64,000 nt of DNA from Thalassospira sp. HF15 (GTDB lineage: Bacteria > Pseudomonadota > Alphaproteobacteria > Rhodospirillales > Thalassospiraceae). Made by a program: the position numbers and the translations under genes. The notes below the pieces were generated by a model, which saw only the letters and a list, made by a program, of their open reading frames with translations, ran no database searches and was not told the origin of the DNA. Positions 19,381 to 27,689 of this stretch are shown here, piece after piece (within the stretch, counting starts at the first letter, position 1; every line of letters starts with the position of its first letter). The stretch lies in the NCBI RefSeq assembly GCF_011806525.1, contig NZ_JAAVKI010000004.1, forward strand, positions 310,001 through 374,000, in the 5' to 3' direction.

Positions 19381-19911
19381 TTAAAGCTTCTCGACCTGGG
19401 TGTATTCCAGCTCGACCGGAGTTGAACGACCGAAGATCGAAACAGACACCTTCAGGCGTGCACGTTCTTCATCAACCCCTTCGACAATACCGTTAAACGA
19501 TGCAAACGGACCGTCGGAAACACGGACTTCCTCGCCGATATCGAAAACGATGGTCGGCTTCGGTCGATCAACACCTTCCTGCACCTGATGCAGAATGTGC
19601 TGAGCTTCCTTTTCGGAAATCGGCATCGGCTTGCCACGGCTGCCGAGGAAATCGGTAACCTTGGCGGTGTTCTTGACCAGATGCCAGCTTTCGTCGGTGA
19701 GATCCATCTTCAGCAGGACATAGCCCGGGAAAAACTTCCGCTCGGCATTGACCTTGGTGCCGCGACGCATCTCGACAGTCTCTTCGGTCGGGACCAGTAC
19801 TTCCTCGATCTCGCCTTCCAGACCTTTCTTGATGGCCTGTTCGCGGATCGACTGGGCGACCTTTTTCTCGAAACCGGAGTGAACGTGCAAAACGTACCAG
19901 CGATGCGCCAT
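19381..19911 (-). CDS. nusG: transcription termination/antitermination protein NusG
   Basis: NusG binds RNA polymerase through its N-terminal domain and links it to Rho or S10 through a C-terminal KOW domain. The 176-residue protein starts MAHRWYVLHVHSGFEKKVAQ and has the KOW-type segment with GEEVRVSDGPFASFNGIVE near residue 125. It starts three bases after secE ends, the usual arrangement. The 105 bases between it and rplK hold only a leader. Confidence 0.98.
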   Translation of the reverse strand: MAHRWYVLHVHSGFEKKVAQSIREQAIKKGLEGEIEEVLVPTEETVEMRRGTKVNAERKFFPGYVLLKMDLTDESWHLVKNTAKVTDFLGSRGKPMPISEKEAQHILHQVQEGVDRPKPTIVFDIGEEVRVSDGPFASFNGIVEGVDEERARLKVSVSIFGRSTPVELEYTQVEKL

Positions 19912-19914
19912 GAC

Positions 19915-20112
19915 TTAACCCCCAACACCAAAGACCAGCTTGACACCCCATGCGAGGAGCTGATCGACAACAAAGAAGAAAACAGACGCAAGAGCAACCA
20001 TTACGAAAACCATAATGGTCGAAACAGTCGTTTCCTTACGGGACGGCCACGAGACTTTCTTAGCCTCGGTGCGGACCTGCTGTACGAATTGTGCTGGCGA
20101 CGTTTTAGCCAT
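19915..20112 (-). CDS. secE: preprotein translocase subunit SecE
   Basis: SecE is the essential small clamp subunit of the SecYEG channel in the inner membrane. The 65-residue product is the short single-helix form found outside enterics. An amphipathic N-terminal part (FVQQVRTEAKKVSWPSRKE, with the conserved KVSWPSRKE motif) is followed by one transmembrane helix at about residues 32-55. It lies between tRNA-Trp and nusG. Confidence 0.97.
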   Translation of the reverse strand: MAKTSPAQFVQQVRTEAKKVSWPSRKETTVSTIMVFVMVALASVFFFVVDQLLAWGVKLVFGVGG

Positions 20113-20162
20113 TGTCGGGGTTACACCGCTTTCTAATGCTTTGTTTCACAACCCGGAAAAAT

Positions 20163-20238
20163 TGGCAGGAGAGGAGGGACTCGAACCCCCGACACTCGGT
20201 TTTGGAGACCGATGCTCTACCAACTGAGCTACACTCCT
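20163..20238 (-). tRNA. tRNA-Trp (CCA anticodon)
   Basis: The 76-base minus-strand sequence folds as a standard cloverleaf with acceptor strand AGGAGTG, D-loop AGCTCAGTTGGTAGAGC, anticodon CCA in CTCCAAA, and T-arm GGGGGTTCGAGTCCC. The 3' CCA is encoded. It lies between tuf copy 2 and secE and is probably processed from that transcript. Confidence 0.96.
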
Positions 20239-20303
20239 ACAAGGCATCAGAAAGTTGAAAAGCTTATCTTCTTTCTGACTAAATCCCGCCCGGGTGGCGG
20301 GGT

Positions 20304-20330
20304 GTGCGGGCGGGTTATAGCCGCCCGCAC
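20304..20330 (-). terminator. hairpin after tuf copy 2
   Basis: GTGCGGGCGG pairs perfectly with CCGCCCGCAC around a seven-base loop, 40 bases after the tuf stop. No clear T-run follows, and tRNA-Trp and secE lie downstream, so partial termination or RNA processing is likelier than a full stop. It resembles the hairpin after tuf copy 1. Confidence 0.45.
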
Positions 20331-20369
20331 ATCCAAGATCAAGCACTCAATCGTGCAAAATCTCAAAAA

Positions 20370-21560
20370 TTATTCGATGATTTTCGCAACAACACCCGCG
20401 CCGACGGTACGACCGCCTTCACGGATTGCGAAACGCAGACCTTCGTCCATTGCGATCGGTGCAATGAGGGTTGCGGTCATCTGAACGTTGTCGCCCGGCA
20501 TAACCATTTCGGTGCCAGCCGGCAGCTCGATCGAACCGGTTACGTCAGTCGTACGGAAGTAGAACTGCGGACGGTAGTTCGAGAAGAACGGCGTATGACG
20601 GCCACCTTCATCCTTGGTCAGGATGTAGGCTTCTGCTTCGAATTTGGTGTGCGGGGTGATCGAGCCGACATGGGCCAGAACCTGGCCACGTTCGACGTCT
20701 TCACGCTTGGTACCACGCAGCAGCGCGCCGATGTTGTCGCCAGCTTCACCCTGATCGAGCAGCTTGCGGAACATTTCAACGCCGGTAACGGTGGTTTTAA
20801 CGGTGTCTTTGATGCCGACGATTTCAATTTCTTCGCCAACTTTAACAACACCGGTCTCAACACGACCGGTCACAACCGTACCACGACCCGAAATCGAGAA
20901 CACGTCCTCGATCGGCATCAGGAACGGCTTGTCTTTCGGACGATCCGGAGCCGGGATGTATTCGTCAACCGCTTTCATCAGTTCGAGGATAGCGTTTTTG
21001 CCGATTTCATCATCGCGACCTTCCAGAGCAGCAAGAGCAGAACCCTTGATGATCGGAATATCGTCGCCCGGGAAGTCGTAGGACGACAGAAGTTCACGGA
21101 TTTCCATTTCGACGAGCTCGAGAAGCTCTTCGTCGTCGACCTGGTCAACTTTGTTCATGAAGACGACCAGTGCCGGAACGCCAACCTGACGTGCAAGCAG
21201 GATGTGCTCGCGGGTCTGCGGCATCGGGCCATCAGCTGCGGAAACGACGAGGATACCGCCGTCCATCTGTGCCGCACCAGTGATCATGTTTTTAACATAG
21301 TCAGCGTGGCCCGGGCAGTCGACGTGTGCGTAGTGACGGTTCTCGGTCTCGTACTCAACGTGCGCGGTCGAGATCGTGATACCACGAGCTTTCTCTTCCG
21401 GTGCTTTGTCGATGTCGTTGTAGTCCTGGAACGAAGCGCCGCCGGCTTCTGCCAGAACTTTGGTGATTGCTGCGGTCAGCGTGGTTTTACCGTGGTCAAC
21501 GTGGCCGACGGTGCCTACGTTAACGTGCGGTTTTGTACGCTCAAACTTTTCCTTGGCCAT
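20370..21560 (-). CDS. tuf: elongation factor Tu, copy 2
   Basis: This second EF-Tu gene encodes a 396-residue protein identical to copy 1 (GHVDHGKT at residues 19-26, DCPGH, NKVD). It lies downstream of tRNA-Tyr and tRNA-Gly and upstream of tRNA-Trp and secE, like tufB of enterics. Differences from copy 1 that I could see are synonymous and confined to codons 2-3 and to the last ten codons. Flanking sequence is unrelated, so the copies are kept alike by conversion rather than by recent duplication of a larger block. Confidence 0.99.
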   Translation of the reverse strand: MAKEKFERTKPHVNVGTVGHVDHGKTTLTAAITKVLAEAGGASFQDYNDIDKAPEEKARGITISTAHVEYETENRHYAHVDCPGHADYVKNMITGAAQMDGGILVVSAADGPMPQTREHILLARQVGVPALVVFMNKVDQVDDEELLELVEMEIRELLSSYDFPGDDIPIIKGSALAALEGRDDEIGKNAILELMKAVDEYIPAPDRPKDKPFLMPIEDVFSISGRGTVVTGRVETGVVKVGEEIEIVGIKDTVKTTVTGVEMFRKLLDQGEAGDNIGALLRGTKREDVERGQVLAHVGSITPHTKFEAEAYILTKDEGGRHTPFFSNYRPQFYFRTTDVTGSIELPAGTEMVMPGDNVQMTATLIAPIAMDEGLRFAIREGGRTVGAGVVAKIIE

Positions 21561-21642
21561 TGCCCTCAGATCCTAATTATCCGAACCAAAAAAACACGTA
21601 GAAACCCACCGCACGAGCCGACGGGTTGCATCACTAGAATAT

Positions 21643-21716
21643 TGGAGCGGGTGAAGGGAATCGAACCCTCGTCGTAAGCTTGGAAGGCTTCTGCTCTACC
21701 ATTGAGCTACACCCGC
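21643..21716 (-). tRNA. tRNA-Gly (TCC anticodon)
   Basis: The 74-base minus-strand cloverleaf begins GCGGGTGTAGCTCAATGG, has anticodon TCC in CTTCCAA, a T-arm with GGGTTCGATTCCC, and an encoded CCA end. It reads GGA codons. It lies between tRNA-Tyr and tuf copy 2 in one transcription unit. Confidence 0.96.
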
Positions 21717-21752
21717 ATAGTTCTGCTGCGAGCTCTCGCGAGGGCGAGAGAA

Positions 21753-21837
21753 TGGTGGAGGGGGCAGGATTCGAACCTGCGTAGACTAAGTCGGCGGATT
21801 TACAGTCCGCTGCATTTGACCGCTCTGCCACCCCTCC
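21753..21837 (-). tRNA. tRNA-Tyr (GTA anticodon)
   Basis: The 85-base minus-strand sequence begins GGAGGGGTGGCAGAGCGG and has anticodon GTA in CTGTAAA. It carries the long variable arm typical of bacterial tRNA-Tyr, and its CCA is encoded. It is the first gene of the tRNA-tuf-secE unit, about 50 bases after the predicted promoter. Confidence 0.96.
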
Positions 21838-21892
21838 ATCAGGGTCGTAACGCCATCCGGGTTTGACCCCGGCCTCGTTGCGGCGAGGGAGG

Positions 21893-21921
21893 GAATACGG
21901 CGAAGGGACCACCCCTGTCAA
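21893..21921 (-). promoter_or_regulatory. promoter of tRNA-Tyr-tRNA-Gly-tuf unit
   Basis: On the minus strand a consensus -35 TTGACA (21916-21921) stands 17 bases from GTATTC (21893-21898) or 18 bases from TATTCC. It is the only strong match between tRNA-Tyr and the divergent rlmB gene. Confidence 0.6.
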
Positions 21922-22032
21922 CAGCAAAAAAAGCACGAAATCGTATTTCCTTTCCTATATGTTCCCCAAGTTTCGAAGATCAACCGAAGCAAAGTGCATT
22001 CAGTCCCCTACGGCCCGGAGGTTTCCGCCATT

Positions 22033-22905
22033 ATGTCGCGTCGCAACAAATCCCGTTCAGGAAATCGTCATCACGGTGACGGGGCACCCGATGCCCTCCC
22101 GCAAGGCGATGAAAACCGTGAAGGCAATTCGCGCCGCGGACGAAAACGCGGCCGTGACGGTGGTGGTCAGGGGGGTAATTCACGCCTGATTCTGTTCGGA
22201 CGTCACCCGGTAATGATGGCAATTGCCAATCCGCAGCGCACGATTCACAAAATCTGGGCCACCGAAAACGTCCGCGATGAAGTCAACGCCGCCCTTGCCG
22301 ATGCAGAGCGCAACGACATCGCCGTAGATTCGGCCGGGCGCACCGACCTTGATGAAATGCTGCCGCCGGGCACGGTGCATCAGGGCATGGCCATGCATTG
22401 CGCCCCCCTCCCCCAGTTGTCGGTCGAGGAATTGATTGCCGACCACCGCGATTCCGAGCAATGCACGGTGCTGATCCTCGATCAGGTCACAGACCCTCAC
22501 AATGTCGGCGCGATCCTGCGCAGTGCCGCGGCCTTTGGCGCATCCGCCGTTATCGTGCCTGACCGTCACGCACCGCCTGAAACCGGGGTTTTGGCCAAAT
22601 CGGCCAGTGGCGCACTTGAAACCGTGCCCTATATCCATGCCGGGAACCTCAATCAGACGCTTGATAAACTAAAAGGCGCGCATTTCTGGCTGGCGGGGAT
22701 GGATGGCTATGCCACCCAGACACTGGCCGAGGCAAAGCTGCATGGGCGTGTGGGCATTGTCATGGGATCGGAGGGCGAAGGCCTTAGGCGCCTGACGCGC
22801 GAAAGCTGTGACTTCCTCGTTAAACTGCCGATGTCGGATCGCATCGAAAGCCTTAATGTTTCAAACGCGGCTGCGGTCGCGCTGTATGAGCTGTATCGCA
22901 AGTAG
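22033..22905 (+). CDS. rlmB: 23S rRNA (guanosine-2'-O)-methyltransferase, RlmB family
   Basis: A SpoU-class (SPOUT) methyltransferase that 2'-O-methylates a 23S rRNA guanosine (G2251 in E. coli). I chose the ATG at 22033 (MSRRNKSRSGNRHH, 290 residues), with GGAGG 11 bases upstream. An in-frame GTG at 21994 is possible. The N-terminal 50 residues are a basic, Gly/Arg-rich extension. The substrate-binding domain (LILFGRHPVMMAI) and then the knotted domain follow, with LDQVTDPHNVGAILRSA, GIVMGSEGEGLRRL and LPMSDRIESLNVSNAAAVAL, the three SpoU motifs. Basic N-extensions vary in this family, so exact substrate is inferred. Confidence 0.93.
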   Translation: MSRRNKSRSGNRHHGDGAPDALPQGDENREGNSRRGRKRGRDGGGQGGNSRLILFGRHPVMMAIANPQRTIHKIWATENVRDEVNAALADAERNDIAVDSAGRTDLDEMLPPGTVHQGMAMHCAPLPQLSVEELIADHRDSEQCTVLILDQVTDPHNVGAILRSAAAFGASAVIVPDRHAPPETGVLAKSASGALETVPYIHAGNLNQTLDKLKGAHFWLAGMDGYATQTLAEAKLHGRVGIVMGSEGEGLRRLTRESCDFLVKLPMSDRIESLNVSNAAAVALYELYRK

Positions 22906-22910
22906 GTAAC

Positions 22911-22931
22911 AGCCCGCGAACGCGGGCTTTT
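22911..22931 (+). terminator. rlmB terminator
   Basis: AGCCCG pairs with CGGGCT around CGAACG, followed by TTTT, five bases after the rlmB stop. It is a short but typical intrinsic terminator. Confidence 0.7.
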
Positions 22932-22972
22932 GAAGGGTTTTTACGGGATGTAAATTTCCCTGCTGCAAACTC

Positions 22973-23001
22973 TTGCAATCATGGGCGGCCCGGATTATGT
23001 T
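22973..23001 (+). promoter_or_regulatory. tRNA-Thr promoter
   Basis: TTGCAA (22973-22978), 17 bases, then TATGTT (22996-23001). Transcription would start near 23008, a few bases before the tRNA. Confidence 0.6.
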
Positions 23002-23014
23002 TCGCGCCGCTCGG

Positions 23015-23091
23015 GCCGGCATAGCTATAATTGGTAGAGCAGCTGATTTGTAATCAGAAGGTTGGGAGTTCGAGTCTCTCTGCCGGCACCA
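23015..23091 (+). tRNA. tRNA-Thr (TGT anticodon)
   Basis: The 77-base cloverleaf begins GCCGGCATAGCTATAATTGG, has anticodon TGT in TTTGTAA, a T-arm GGAGTTCGAGTCTCT, and an acceptor TGCCGGC with A73 and encoded CCA. It is monocistronic, with its own promoter and terminator. Confidence 0.97.
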
Positions 23092-23095
23092 CTTA

Positions 23096-23136
23096 AAAGA
23101 AAACCCCGCAAGCCGATGGCTGCGGGGTTTTCTTTT
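23096..23136 (+). terminator. bidirectional terminator, tRNA-Thr and GFA gene
   Basis: AGAAAACCCCGCA pairs with TGCGGGGTTTTCT around AGCCGATGGC, followed by TTT. A-rich and T-rich flanks make it work on both strands, so it should also stop the minus-strand operon ending at 23154. Confidence 0.88.
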
Positions 23137-23153
23137 GGTGTCTCGTCGGGATG

Positions 23154-23561
23154 TTATTTGGGCAGGCCGTCGATCTTTTCGATTTCATCAAGCTCATGAT
23201 CCCAATCAGCCTTGCTGCCCATCATGATATGGGCGTTTGGGCGTATTGATACCGGGCTGTCGAGACTGCCGGCCGGTACGACTACAAGCTTGCCTGCCAT
23301 CTGCGTATAGGGCAGTGCCGACCCGCATGTCTGGCAAAACGCCTTTTCATGACGCGTACCGGGCAGCTTGAAGGATTGTATCTGTTCCTGCCCTGCAAGC
23401 CAGCCAAGCGTTGCCGAGCTTGAAAACAAATTGGCGGCATGGGCCGAGCCGCTATCCTTCTGGCAATAGCTGCAATGGCACAGGAAGAACGCATCGAAGT
23501 CACCCGTGACTTCATAGCGCACAGCGCCACACAGACAGCCGCCATGATGTTTGTCTGCCAT
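23154..23561 (-). CDS. GFA/CENP-V domain zinc protein
   Basis: A member of the GFA family (fold of glutathione-dependent formaldehyde-activating enzyme), 135 residues. The cysteines expected to hold structural and catalytic zinc are present: C9 and C11 in GGCLCGAV, C28, C30 and C33 in CHCSYC, and C76 and C79 in FCQTCG. It starts 11 bases after the lyase gene stop and is the last gene of the TRAP-lyase operon. Most GFA proteins have no proven substrate. A role in aldehyde or thiol-adduct handling in this pathway is only inference. Confidence 0.88.
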   Translation of the reverse strand: MADKHHGGCLCGAVRYEVTGDFDAFFLCHCSYCQKDSGSAHAANLFSSSATLGWLAGQEQIQSFKLPGTRHEKAFCQTCGSALPYTQMAGKLVVVPAGSLDSPVSIRPNAHIMMGSKADWDHELDEIEKIDGLPK

Positions 23562-23572
23562 GAACCTGTTTC

Positions 23573-24457
23573 CTAACCGTCGCGTCTCGACGACGCGTAG
23601 CGTTCCGAAACGTCGTAATACTCATCAAAGCCGATGCGTTGGCGCAAATCAGCCCAGCTCATCAGTTTGTCGTCACGCGGCTGTCCGTCCTTCATGGTTT
23701 GCAGGCATTCGACCATGGCCTTCATGGCGGCAGCCATCAGAGACAGCGGGTAAGCTGCGATCTGATAGCCGATCTGTTTGAGTTCTTCGGGCGACAGATC
23801 CGGGGTTTCGCCGCCTTCGACGATATTGGCCATCTTGGGACCATCAAGCTCTGCACACAGCGTGCGCATTTCATCGACGGTTTTCGGGGCTTCGACAAAC
23901 AGGATGTCCGCACCGAGTTCCTTGAACTTCGCGGCACGGTCAATCGCCTCCGCCAACCCATGTTGGTGACGGGCATCGGTGCGCGCCAGGATCAGGATAT
24001 CTGCCCCGGCTTCGCGGGCATCGACGGCGGCCTTGATGCGATCAAACGCCTCATCACGGCCAACGACTTCCTTGCCCTTGGTATGGCCGCAGCGTTTCGG
24101 GGCCAGCTGATCTTCGATCATGACGGCTGCACAGCCCGCCTTGGCAAAGCCGGTCACCGTGCGCCTTACATTCATGGCATTGCCATAGCCGGTATCGCCA
24201 TCACCAATCACGGGGATCGATACGGCATCGGTGATGTTGCGCGCCTGATCAAGGACCTCGCCATAGGACATCAGGCCAAGATCGGGTTCGCCAATCCGCG
24301 CCGCAGAGGTGGCAAAGCCCGACATGAAGGTCAGGCCAAATCCTTCCTGTTCGATCAGCTTGGCAGAAAGCGCATCAAAGCAGCACGGCATCGTAATCAG
24401 ATCGCCCGTGGCAAGCAGCGCGCGCAGGGCATCGGCAGGTGATTTTACGTTGGTCAT
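23573..24457 (-). CDS. isocitrate lyase/PEP mutase superfamily enzyme
   Basis: The 294-residue protein belongs to the isocitrate lyase/phosphoenolpyruvate mutase superfamily of TIM-barrel enzymes that cleave or form C-C or C-P bonds next to a carboxylate. Visible motifs are GDGDTGYGNAMNV (metal-binding), VMIEDQLAPKRCGHTKGKEV, where the PKRCGH loop corresponds to the catalytic K-K-C-G-H loop of lyases, and LILARTDAR. The cysteine favours a lyase (methylisocitrate, dimethylmalate or similar) over a phosphonomutase. It starts six bases after dctM, so its substrate is probably what the TRAP system imports. Confidence 0.87.
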   Translation of the reverse strand: MTNVKSPADALRALLATGDLITMPCCFDALSAKLIEQEGFGLTFMSGFATSAARIGEPDLGLMSYGEVLDQARNITDAVSIPVIGDGDTGYGNAMNVRRTVTGFAKAGCAAVMIEDQLAPKRCGHTKGKEVVGRDEAFDRIKAAVDAREAGADILILARTDARHQHGLAEAIDRAAKFKELGADILFVEAPKTVDEMRTLCAELDGPKMANIVEGGETPDLSPEELKQIGYQIAAYPLSLMAAAMKAMVECLQTMKDGQPRDDKLMSWADLRQRIGFDEYYDVSERYASSRRDG

Positions 24458-24463
24458 CGGTCT

Positions 24464-25735
24464 TTACAGCTTGAAGGGAATATACAGGGCGAGATCGTGC
24501 CACAAATACAGAAGTGCAGCACAGACAAACATCAATGCGAGGAACGGCGCAACGCCACGGGCCACCTCGCCCAGTCGGGCCTTGGCGACCGACTGGATGA
24601 CATAAAGGTTAAGCCCTACCGGTGGCGTAATCAGGGCACATTCAACCATGATCACCATGTAGACGCCAAACCAGATCGGATCGAATCCAAGGGCCAAGGC
24701 AGCCGGCAACAGCACCGGCGTCATGATCAGCACCATCGAAAGCGCTTCGAATACCAGCCCCATGACCAGAAGCACGGCAGTGACGATCAGGATGAAGCCA
24801 AGTTCGGTATCAACCCCTTGGGTGATCATCACCGAGATGTCCTGCGGGATGCGATACAGGGTGATCGCCTTGCCGAACACCTTTGCCCCGGCAATGATCA
24901 GAATGATCGCAACTGTGGTGGCCATACTGTCAAACACCGCCTTTTTCAGCGCATCCCAAGTCAAAACCCGCATGATCGGGCCGGTGATGATAAGGGCCGC
25001 GGCAAAGCCGATTGCGGCGGCCTCTGTCGGGGTGAAAGCGCCGGAATAGATCCCCGAAATGATCAAAACCGCAAGAACAACCGATGGCAGTGCGCGGATG
25101 GTTGCGCGTTTGCGTTCTGCCCAGTCTTTTTTCGGTTCAAGTTCCTGCCCGCCCATACGGGCATAGATCATCGAGAAGACGATAAAGAACAGCAGCAATG
25201 CGATCCCCGGACCGATGCCCGCCAGGAACAGCGAAATCACCGATTCTTCGGTGACAAAGCCATAAATGATCATCGGGATCGAGGGCGGGATCAGAATACC
25301 AAGCGTTCCGCCAGCCGCCAGCAAGCCATAAACAAACCGCTTGTTATAGCCACGATTGATCATTTCAGGGATGGCAACGGTCCCGATGGTGGCCGCCGTT
25401 GCAACCGAGGACCCGGAAATGGCAGCAAACACACCACACGACAGGATAGTCGCCACCGCAAGGCCGCCCGGCCAATGACCGACCCACGCACTGACCGCGG
25501 CAAACAGGTCATTGCCCACCCCCGCACGCAGCAGGATGTTTGACATCAAAAGAAACAGCGGCACGGCCAGCAGGATGAAGCCATCAAGCGTTGAAAGAAC
25601 GGCCTGCGGGGCCATCAGGGGTGAAAAACCACCGAGGATCAGCATGGCAAGGCCAAGTCCGCCCAGCGCAAAGGCGACAGGCACGCGCATCAGAAGCAAC
25701 GTGAACATCGCAGCCAAGGTCAGGACAATCGTCAT
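24464..25735 (-). CDS. dctM: TRAP transporter large permease DctM
   Basis: The large membrane subunit of a tripartite ATP-independent periplasmic (TRAP) transporter drives sodium-coupled solute uptake. I set the start at 25735 (MTIVLTLAAMFTLLLM), where ATGA overlaps the dctQ stop. The longer open frame upstream runs through dctQ in another frame. The 423-residue product is almost entirely hydrophobic helices and has family segments PLFLLMSNILLRAGVGNDLF, SGSSVATAATIGTVAIPEM and GTLGILIPPSIPMIIYG. Substrate is not predictable beyond a small organic acid. Confidence 0.94.
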   Translation of the reverse strand: MTIVLTLAAMFTLLLMRVPVAFALGGLGLAMLILGGFSPLMAPQAVLSTLDGFILLAVPLFLLMSNILLRAGVGNDLFAAVSAWVGHWPGGLAVATILSCGVFAAISGSSVATAATIGTVAIPEMINRGYNKRFVYGLLAAGGTLGILIPPSIPMIIYGFVTEESVISLFLAGIGPGIALLLFFIVFSMIYARMGGQELEPKKDWAERKRATIRALPSVVLAVLIISGIYSGAFTPTEAAAIGFAAALIITGPIMRVLTWDALKKAVFDSMATTVAIILIIAGAKVFGKAITLYRIPQDISVMITQGVDTELGFILIVTAVLLVMGLVFEALSMVLIMTPVLLPAALALGFDPIWFGVYMVIMVECALITPPVGLNLYVIQSVAKARLGEVARGVAPFLALMFVCAALLYLWHDLALYIPFKL

Positions 25736-26220
25736 TCGTGTGCCCCTTTCGGAATGGCCTTGCCCCGCGCGAGCCCGATAATCTCGATCACGGCCTGAAT
25801 GGCGAGCAGTGCAAACCCGATGGCGACGGGCAGCTCGGCAATCCATGCCGGAAGATCCAGCATGGTGCCGCTGGTGCGCCCCCGTTCGAAACTTTCATAG
25901 AAAATTTCCCAACCCTTGATGGTCACCATCACCGAAAAGGCCAGAATGCAGGCCATGGCAATGATTTCGACCACGCGCTGAACCTTGGGGGCCAGAAGAC
26001 GGGTGAGCGCATCCACCGAAATATGGCGGCGTGCGGACAGCGCCCAGGGCATGCCCAACAAAGATCCCCAAATCAGACAAAGCTGGGAAAGCTCGGCTGC
26101 CCAGATGGTCGGGCGCACGAAGAAATAGCGTGCCAGCACTTCGTAGGTCAGCATGCAGCCAGCCAGCACAAACAGGATGGCAGCGACCCACGCAAGGATA
26201 AGCGTTAATCGATCAAACAT
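25732..26220 (-). CDS. dctQ: TRAP transporter small permease DctQ
   Basis: The small membrane subunit of the TRAP system, 162 residues, has four predicted helices (about 8-30, 46-63, 86-108, 128-150). It carries the DctQ signature around LTYEVLARYFF and ISVDALTRLL. It overlaps dctM by four bases. It follows the dctP gene after a 177-base gap that contains a large stem-loop, so its level is probably set below that of the binding protein. Confidence 0.93.
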   Translation of the reverse strand: MFDRLTLILAWVAAILFVLAGCMLTYEVLARYFFVRPTIWAAELSQLCLIWGSLLGMPWALSARRHISVDALTRLLAPKVQRVVEIIAMACILAFSVMVTIKGWEIFYESFERGRTSGTMLDLPAWIAELPVAIGFALLAIQAVIEIIGLARGKAIPKGAHE

Positions 26221-26251
26221 GATTTAAACAGTGCATGTTGGAAGACGGGGC

Positions 26252-26299
26252 GTCATCACCGCCACGGCATGGGCTTTCCCATACCCGCACGGTGATGAC
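26252..26299 (-). promoter_or_regulatory. stem-loop between dctP and dctQ
   Basis: GTCATCACCG and CGGTGATGAC form a perfect 10-bp outer stem, and inside it ATGGG-CTTT-CCCAT forms a second stem. No T-run follows. A further GACGCC/GGCGTC hairpin lies at 26323-26340. Such structures can stabilise the upstream dctP message and give more binding protein than permease. That role is inferred. Confidence 0.6.
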
Positions 26300-26397
26300 A
26301 ACAAATCAGATCAAGCTCAGATGACGCCCCGGTCGGCGTCCATGTGCATTAATGCGATATGCGGCACATGGCACCCGACCAGCGAACGTCAAAGGAC

Positions 26398-27387
26398 TTA
26401 GAACTTCTGGGCAGCCTCGAAGACCTGCTTGCCAAGGTCACCGGCCTCTTCAAAGAAGGAGTCATAGACCGGCTGTGCAACAGCGCGCCATTTGACCAGT
26501 TCTTCCTCCGTCGGTTTATAGACCGTCATGCCGGCTTCTTCCGAGGCGGCGTAGGCCGCTGCCTCGATCTCGGTCATGCGATTGCGAACATCTGCCTCGG
26601 CATTCATCGCCGCGGTGTTGATGATGTCGCGCTGTTCATCGGTCAACCCGTTCCAGAAGTCGGTGTTGACGACAACAATGAACTCGATATCGGCATGGTT
26701 GGTCACGGTGATGTTGTCCATGACTTCCCAAAGCTGACGGGATTTGACACCGGAAACACCCGTCATGCCGATATCAACCGTGCCACGCTGATAAGCGATA
26801 TACTGTTCGGAACCGGAAATCAGGGTTGGTGCCCCGCCCGCGGCGACCGTGAAGTCACCCAGTGTCTTGCCAAACACGCGTACCTTTTTGCCTTCCATGT
26901 CGGCCGGGCCGTGCAGCGGCGCGTCCTTGGACAGCATGATCGCCCCACCATAAGCCTGCCACCAGAGAACCGTGGATCCGGTTTCGGCAATCGCAGCATC
27001 AAGCGGCCCGCGGACCGGGGAATCCTTGGCTGTGGCCTTGCGGACTTTTTCCTCGGAATCAAAAACAAACGGCTGATAGAAGATATCGACCGCCGGGACA
27101 TCCCCGACATAACGTGTCAGCGAGGCCACACCCATTTCGATGGCACCGGAACCGACAGCAGCCGGTACTTCCTTGTCCTTGTAAAGCTGGGCAGAGTCAT
27201 AAATCTGGACTTCGATGTCGCCGTTTGATTTTTCCTCAACCTCGTTTTTGAACATCAAAAGGTTCTGGCCGAGGTGGCTTTTCATCGGCAATTGCAGCGA
27301 AATACGTAAGGTCAGGTCTGCAGCCTGAACAGTGCCGGAAAATCCGACGGCTGCCATCAAGGCGGCAGCAAAGGCAAATTTCTTCAT
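26398..27387 (-). CDS. dctP: TRAP transporter solute-binding protein DctP
   Basis: A periplasmic DctP-family binding protein that captures an organic acid for the TRAP permease. The 329-residue precursor starts with a clear signal peptide, MKKFAFAAALMAAVGFSGTVQA, cut before ADLTLR at about residue 23. The family pattern follows: GVASLTRYVGD, an aromatic-rich binding region, and EGKKVRVFGKTLGDF, which precedes the usual carboxylate-binding arginine area. It is the first gene of the dctPQM-lyase-GFA operon. Confidence 0.94.
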   Translation of the reverse strand: MKKFAFAAALMAAVGFSGTVQAADLTLRISLQLPMKSHLGQNLLMFKNEVEEKSNGDIEVQIYDSAQLYKDKEVPAAVGSGAIEMGVASLTRYVGDVPAVDIFYQPFVFDSEEKVRKATAKDSPVRGPLDAAIAETGSTVLWWQAYGGAIMLSKDAPLHGPADMEGKKVRVFGKTLGDFTVAAGGAPTLISGSEQYIAYQRGTVDIGMTGVSGVKSRQLWEVMDNITVTNHADIEFIVVVNTDFWNGLTDEQRDIINTAAMNAEADVRNRMTEIEAAAYAASEEAGMTVYKPTEEELVKWRAVAQPVYDSFFEEAGDLGKQVFEAAQKF

Positions 27388-27689
27388 GATGAACGTCCTC
27401 CGAGAATTTTTATTCCGTTTCTTTGTTCAAGACGGCAAGGATGCGCCCATTTTTCGGAGCTGTTCAACATGTTTTGACTAAGGCGAAACCCTTACACAAA
27501 CACCTTTGACGCGCCGCACACAGAGGTAAAACTCTACGGTCGAAAGACATGAGGAAGATGGATACGGATTTGTTTACGGCACTGCGGCAATCAAATTTAA
27601 TTGGTGCCCGATCAGAAAAAGCACTCATCTGGCATGCCAGAACGATTGTTCTGAATACAAACCCGAGAATCGCAAACGGTTTCAAAACA
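27388..27689. other. non-coding region upstream of dctP
   Basis: These 302 bases hold the dctP leader on the minus strand (a GGAGG element about six bases before the ATG) and no credible gene. One short palindrome, CAGAAC-GATT-GTTCTG at 27638-27653, lies close to the end of the GNAT gene and could be an operator for the TRAP operon or chance. Confidence 0.5.
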
